From Sedimenticola thiotaurini (GTDB taxonomy: Bacteria > Pseudomonadota > Gammaproteobacteria > Chromatiales > Chromatiaceae), in contig VMRY01000016.1 of assembly GCA_007713595.1 (NCBI GenBank), positions 1 through 36,830 of the forward strand: a stretch of DNA of 36,830 nucleotides. Direction: 5' to 3'. The position numbers and the translations under genes are program-made. The notes below the pieces were generated by a model that did no database searches, was not told the origin of the DNA, and saw nothing but the letters and a program-made list of their open reading frames with translations. Shown piece by piece: positions 33,251 through 36,830 of the stretch. Numbering within the stretch: position 1 is the first letter of the stretch; each line of letters opens with the position of its first letter.

Positions 33251-35308
33251 ATGCCTGCTTATACCACCCAGGATATCCGAAATATTGCCCTGGTGGGCCA
33301 ATCAGGCGCCGGTAAAACGACGCTGGTAGAGGCCCTGCTGTATCACGCGGGTGTGATACAAAACCAGGGCACCATCGAACGCGGTGATACGGTCTGTGAT
33401 TTTGACCCTCTGGAGAAGCATTACGAACATTCACTGGATGCAGCCGTTGCCCACCTGACTACTGACGGTGCACAGGTCAATCTGCTGGATACACCGGGAC
33501 TGATCGACTTCTACGGACGCGCTTTTGGTGTCTTGCAGGCAGCAGAGACCACGGCTGTCGTGATTAATGCAGAGTCCGGGATTGAACCCGCCACCCTGGC
33601 GATGATGGAGCATGCCAAGAGTGATGATCTCTGTCGTGCCATCATCATCAATAAGGTAGATGCCGAAAATATTGATCTGGAAAGTCTGCTCAACGACATT
33701 CGGGAGGTCTTCGGCGACGTCTGCCTGCCACTCAATCTACCCTCGGCAGAAGCGGGCAAAGTAGTAGACTGTTTTTTCAGCCCAGATGGTGAAGCCACGG
33801 CCTTCTCTTCAGTCGCAGAAGCACATACAAATATTGTTGACCAAGTGGTGGAGATGGATGAGCAGTTGATGGAGCTTTATCTTGAACAGGGACAAGAGCT
33901 TAAATCAGCACAACTGCACGACCCGTTTGAGGCAGCCCTGCGAGAAGGTCACCTGATACCCATCTGTTTTGTTTCAGCCAAGACTGGCGCCGGAATAAAG
34001 CAACTCCTGAAGATAATCTCGCGCCTGCTGCCGGATCCGACAGAGGGCAATCCGCCCCACTTCCTCAAAGGTGAACTGCCAAATGCGCAGCCTGTGGAGG
34101 TGAGTCCAGATCCGGACAAACACATCATTGCCCATGTTTTCAAGGTAAGTAATGATCCTTTCAAAGGGAAGCTCGGACTGCTGCGGGTTTATCAGGGCAC
34201 CATAACATCCAATAATCAGCTGTTTATCGCGGATTCAAGAAAACCATTCAAACCAGCCCATCTCTATCGCATTCAGGGTAACACTCAAACTGAGATTGAA
34301 AGGGCAATCCCGGGTGATATCTGTGCCGTTGCCCGGGTTGATGATATTTTCCGGGATGCCGTTTTACATGACAGCCATGATGAAGATAACTTCCACCTTC
34401 AACCAGAGCAGTTTCCCATGCCGTTGTTTGGTCTGGCATTGATCCCGCAGAAGCGTGGCGACGAACAGAAACTCTCCGATGCCCTGCTTAAGATTGCATC
34501 AGAAGATCCCTGCCTGACAATCGAGCATGACTCTCAAGCCAATGAGACCGTTATTCGTGGAATGGGTGAACTGCATCTGCGTATAGTGCTTGAGCAACTG
34601 GAACAGCGATACAACGTGCATGTCGACACCAAACCACCCAGTATTGCTTACCGCGAAACTGTCAGCGCAGTAGCTGAAGGTCATTACCGGCACAAAAAAC
34701 AGACCGGTGGAGCTGGACAGTTTGGTGAAGTATCACTCAGGGTTGAACCATTGGCGCGGGGTGAGGGTTTTGTCTTTACCGATGAAGTAAAAGGGGGTGT
34801 CATTCCCGGTCAATTCATCCCAGCCGTAGAGAAAGGTGTTCGGCTGGCGCTTGAAGAGGGCTATATTGCCGGTTATCCCATACAGGATGTGAAGGTCACT
34901 GTTTATGATGGGAAATACCATGCCGTTGACTCAAAAGAGATCGCCTTTGTCATGGCAGGCAAAAAGGCCTTTCATGAAGCGCTGGACAAAGCGCGGACAA
35001 TTGTTCTGGAACCGGTGGTGAACATTAGCATCACCGCAGGTGGCGATGCCATGGGTGATATCACCGCCGATCTCTCTGTGAAACGAGGCCGTATTAATAA
35101 TACCGAGATGACCCTGGATGGTCGCATGATAATCAGTGGTCAAGCCCCACTGGCAGAGCTGGACAGCTACAGTACCAAGCTTAAATCGATGACCGGTGGT
35201 GATGGTTTTTACGAGATAAGTTTTAGCCATTACGACCCGGCGCCAGACAACATACAGCGTGCTTTGGCTGAACGGCACCAACAGCGGATTCATCATCAGG
35301 AAGATTAG
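33251..35308 (+). CDS. fusA2: EF-G-2-type translational GTPase (elongation factor G paralogue)
   Basis: This is a GTPase of 685 residues built like elongation factor G. The G motifs are GQSGAGKT (16-23), DTPG (80-83) and NKVD (134-137). The EF-G domains II to V follow, including the RGMGELHLRIVLEQL and GGAGQFGEVSLR regions. The switch I segment lacks the RGITI of true EF-G and reads KHYEHSLD instead. This marks the paralogous EF-G-2 group, whose role in translation or ribosome recycling is poorly defined. GAGGAGA before the ATG at 33251 decides the start over a TTG six codons upstream. It is a single gene, followed by a hairpin. Confidence 0.88.
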   Translation: MPAYTTQDIRNIALVGQSGAGKTTLVEALLYHAGVIQNQGTIERGDTVCDFDPLEKHYEHSLDAAVAHLTTDGAQVNLLDTPGLIDFYGRAFGVLQAAETTAVVINAESGIEPATLAMMEHAKSDDLCRAIIINKVDAENIDLESLLNDIREVFGDVCLPLNLPSAEAGKVVDCFFSPDGEATAFSSVAEAHTNIVDQVVEMDEQLMELYLEQGQELKSAQLHDPFEAALREGHLIPICFVSAKTGAGIKQLLKIISRLLPDPTEGNPPHFLKGELPNAQPVEVSPDPDKHIIAHVFKVSNDPFKGKLGLLRVYQGTITSNNQLFIADSRKPFKPAHLYRIQGNTQTEIERAIPGDICAVARVDDIFRDAVLHDSHDEDNFHLQPEQFPMPLFGLALIPQKRGDEQKLSDALLKIASEDPCLTIEHDSQANETVIRGMGELHLRIVLEQLEQRYNVHVDTKPPSIAYRETVSAVAEGHYRHKKQTGGAGQFGEVSLRVEPLARGEGFVFTDEVKGGVIPGQFIPAVEKGVRLALEEGYIAGYPIQDVKVTVYDGKYHAVDSKEIAFVMAGKKAFHEALDKARTIVLEPVVNISITAGGDAMGDITADLSVKRGRINNTEMTLDGRMIISGQAPLAELDSYSTKLKSMTGGDGFYEISFSHYDPAPDNIQRALAERHQQRIHHQED

Positions 35309-35316
35309 TGCAGGAT

Positions 35317-35351
35317 CGGCACCCTCACACGCTCATGCTTAGAGGGTGCCG
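35317..35351 (+). terminator. Hairpin after the EF-G-2 gene
   Basis: Ten-base perfect arms CGGCACCCTC (35317-35326) and GAGGGTGCCG (35342-35351) with a 15-base loop start eight bases after the stop codon. The U-tract is missing (TCATCACAG follows), so efficiency is uncertain. Confidence 0.6.
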
Positions 35352-35371
35352 TCATCACAGTAAATAATCTA

Positions 35372-35533
35372 GGAGGCTGTCGGGTTTATCCGTTTGAAGC
35401 GAAAATTACTTGGGGCGAATCAAATCAGTTCATCGAATGAGGCGAATAGTGGGCCTATTTAACGAGTTCGATAAGCTGAGTTGATCGCCATCCAGGGATT
35501 TGCAGCCAAACAGCGTTAAATCCGACAGCCTCC
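35372..35533. mobile_element. 162-bp palindromic MITE-like element with TA target duplication
   Basis: The terminal inverted repeats are GGAGGCTGTCGGGTTTA (35372-35388) and TAAATCCGACAGCCTCC (35517-35533), 17 bases with one mismatch. Each end is flanked by TA (35370-35371 and 35534-35535), the duplication expected of IS630/Tc1-type transposition. The interior is also self-complementary: GGCGAATCAAATCAG near 35423 pairs imperfectly with CTGAGTTGATCGCC near 35475, so the whole element can fold into one long hairpin. It has no coding capacity and would need a transposase in trans. The right TA provides part of the stop codon of the adjacent minus-strand gene. Confidence 0.75.
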
Positions 35534-35940
35534 TAACTGGGATATTCATCAAATCGGGGGGCTGTCAGCGCATCGTCATACCAACACGCCCTGTCTTGCC
35601 AAAAAATATTATCTTGCGGTCGTATCTCAGGATCTGAATCGAGCGATCCAGCCGGGATAATCAGTGCCAGTCCATTTCTGCTGAGATAGGGAACACCTGA
35701 TCCACACTCAGTACAGAAGCAACGAGCAAAACGCTCGGCCGTCGGCAGATCAAATCGTTTGATTAACGACTTACCTGTGAGCCAGGTGATGTTATCGGGC
35801 TTGGTAAAGATGTTGGAGGCGTGCGCTGATCCGGTCGACTTGCGACAGCGAGAGCAGTGGCAGAGGTGAAACTGATCAAATGGACCCTCTACTTCGTAGG
35901 TAACCGCTCCACAAAGGCAACCGCCCTTTTGCTTGCTCAT
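35533..35940 (-). CDS. GFA/CENP-V family zinc protein
   Basis: This is a 135-residue protein of the glutathione-dependent formaldehyde-activating (GFA)/CENP-V fold. The zinc cysteines are all visible: C8 and C10, the CHCSRC group C27, C29 and C32, and the CFCTEC group C74, C76 and C79. The founding member was proposed to speed S-hydroxymethylglutathione formation, but most members have unknown roles, so no reaction is assigned. GGAGGG stands before the ATG. The TAG stop is formed at the edge of the MITE-like element (TA plus the first G of its terminal repeat); the pre-insertion sequence would also have given TAG, so the protein is probably not truncated. Confidence 0.9.
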   Translation of the reverse strand: MSKQKGGCLCGAVTYEVEGPFDQFHLCHCSRCRKSTGSAHASNIFTKPDNITWLTGKSLIKRFDLPTAERFARCFCTECGSGVPYLSRNGLALIIPAGSLDSDPEIRPQDNIFWQDRACWYDDALTAPRFDEYPS

Positions 35941-36021
35941 ACTCCCTCCATTGTTCCCTGCAACAGGGCATCGTGCTTGTTGTGCTTAGTTGGAACAGCC
36001 TTGCGCTATTAGCAAAGCTCG

Positions 36022-36468
36022 TTAAGTATGATCAATCTGAATATCATCTGGAAACGGTCGTCCCTTTCCAGTCTCAATCGCATCCTTCAGGCTGAGCATG
36101 AAGACACCCCACTTGGTACTGCAATGGGCCATGAAATCAGTCGCTGATTGCCATTGGGTATGGCTGAAATGGACCATCACCTGATCAGTCTTTTGCTGCA
36201 AGCGAAAGGTAATTTCAGTACCCATCCACTCTTCAGGCATCGTCCCGCTGTGGCTCCAGCGAACAAGCTTATTGGGCAGAAGCTCAGTCACTGCAAACTC
36301 AGGGCCGTTACCGTCAAACCGAAAATGGATCACAGAACCCACGTCACCCGCTCCCTGAGTATCTGTGGTCCACCAGGTGGAGAGCCCATCATCCGTGGTC
36401 AGGGCATGATAGATATCACCCAAACTGCCCTGTATCCCTACCTGATGATGAATTTCAGCCATGCGCAT
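36022..36468 (-). CDS. AHSA1/SRPBCC-family protein
   Basis: This is a 148-residue protein of the START-like SRPBCC superfamily, AHSA1 branch. The family start is visible as IYHALTTDDGLSTWWTTD, followed by GSVIHFRF, LVRWSHSG and a C-terminal helix after WGVFMLSLKDAIETG. These proteins have a hydrophobic cavity for a small ligand, and their roles vary. Two candidate starts exist, the ATG at 36468 and another at 36462; the second is better spaced from AGAGG. The gene is downstream of a small gene on the same strand, with a hairpin between them. Confidence 0.88.
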   Translation of the reverse strand: MRMAEIHHQVGIQGSLGDIYHALTTDDGLSTWWTTDTQGAGDVGSVIHFRFDGNGPEFAVTELLPNKLVRWSHSGTMPEEWMGTEITFRLQQKTDQVMVHFSHTQWQSATDFMAHCSTKWGVFMLSLKDAIETGKGRPFPDDIQIDHT

Positions 36469-36488
36469 TACCTCTTTCCCACCGATCG

Positions 36489-36514
36489 AACGCCACCTCC
36501 CTGTCAGTGGCGTT
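36489..36514 (-). other. Hairpin between the small ORF and the AHSA1 gene
   Basis: Eight-base perfect arms AACGCCAC (36489-36496) and GTGGCGTT (36507-36514) with a ten-base loop lie between the two minus-strand genes. There is no T run, so it is a weak terminator at best. The leftmost arm lies about 20 bases before the AHSA1 start and could influence its translation. Confidence 0.45.
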
Positions 36515-36562
36515 ATGCAGAACGATCAAGTAGCGATTAAGGTGGAGTAAGAATTCTATGAC

Positions 36563-36784
36563 TTAAGAACAGATACCAGAACTGGCAAACACCCCATCCC
36601 GCTCTCTTTGCAGCTCCTGCTCCATGGTGTAGTGGGGCTCTTCAACTTCCAGTCGCATTTTTCTTTCGCCATGAAAAAGCAACCGGCTAATCACGTCATT
36701 AATATCCTGACTGGATACTGTCTGCAAGCTGACCAGTTGGTCATATACAGCTTTATCAACTGTTACGTTCACTGGATTATTCAT
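36563..36784 (-). CDS. Small possible ribbon-helix-helix protein
   Basis: This is a 73-residue protein. Its N-terminal part, NPVNVTVDKAVYDQLVSLQ then NDVISRLL, has the strand-helix-helix pattern and length of a ribbon-helix-helix DNA-binding domain. The C-terminal part is acidic (LEVEEPHYTMEQELQRE). The ATG at 36784 is chosen because GGAGA precedes it at a good distance; an upstream in-frame start at 36814 would add ten residues. No toxin-like gene is seen on its downstream side, and its upstream side is outside the window. A regulator or orphan antitoxin is possible; the call is tentative. Confidence 0.55.
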   Translation of the reverse strand: MNNPVNVTVDKAVYDQLVSLQTVSSQDINDVISRLLFHGERKMRLEVEEPHYTMEQELQRERDGVFASSGICS

Positions 36785-36830
36785 ACTCTTTCTCCACAGT
36801 TGGTTATGAGTCACAGAGAAAATAGTATAC

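Overview
The window looks like chromosomal DNA of a free-living or facultatively anaerobic gammaproteobacterium. Housekeeping genes typical of that class (pepN, grxC, hslR, cca, an EF-G paralogue) sit beside genes for anaerobic aromatic degradation, nitrate-type two-component signalling and multiheme cytochrome electron transfer. A sulfur- or nitrate-metabolising lineage of the Sedimenticola/Thiodiazotropha kind would fit. That placement is inferred from gene content only. I see no rRNA, tRNA, CRISPR array or complete insertion sequence.

Layout. (1) 75-6953, plus strand: a tightly overlapping six-gene operon encoding a three-subunit molybdenum hydroxylase that matches 4-hydroxybenzoyl-CoA reductase (hcrC, hcrA, hcrB), followed by its apparent maturation genes: an XdhC-type chaperone, a MoeA-like/MocA-like fusion and an IscU/SufU-like Fe-S scaffold. 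A convergent MarR regulator (6963-7427) abuts it. (2) 7618-9385: alanine dehydrogenase, minus strand, with a decayed Lrp/AsnC-type regulator left as a pseudogene on the opposite strand. (3) 9421-11320: a two-gene ABC-2 type exporter. (4) 11675-16150: a seven-haem lipoprotein cytochrome, a periplasmic parvulin prolyl isomerase and a TlpA-like thiol-disulfide protein, which look like one secreted cytochrome and its folding helpers; a membrane diguanylate cyclase follows (16577-18295). (5) 18371-23112, minus strand: a NarX/NarL-like pair, a rhodanese and an SLC13-type permease in probable co-transcription. (6) 23219-26249, minus: cca and an Atm1-like ABC exporter. (7) 26318-31767: a free-standing S24-like domain, then (minus) pepN, a CYTH/CHAD polyphosphate-binding-type protein and a ParA ATPase whose start overlaps the CHAD stop. 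(8) 31958-35308, plus: grxC, hslR, a cysteine-rich unknown, and an EF-G-2-type GTPase. (9) 35372-36784: a 162-bp palindromic MITE-like element, a GFA/CENP-V family protein, an AHSA1/SRPBCC protein and a small possible ribbon-helix-helix protein.

The most interesting systems are the hydroxybenzoyl-CoA reductase operon that carries its own cofactor and Fe-S maturation genes, the cytochrome-isomerase-thioredoxin cassette, and the coupled CHAD-ParA pair, which could position polyphosphate granules. Families were assigned by reading motifs; no database search was run.
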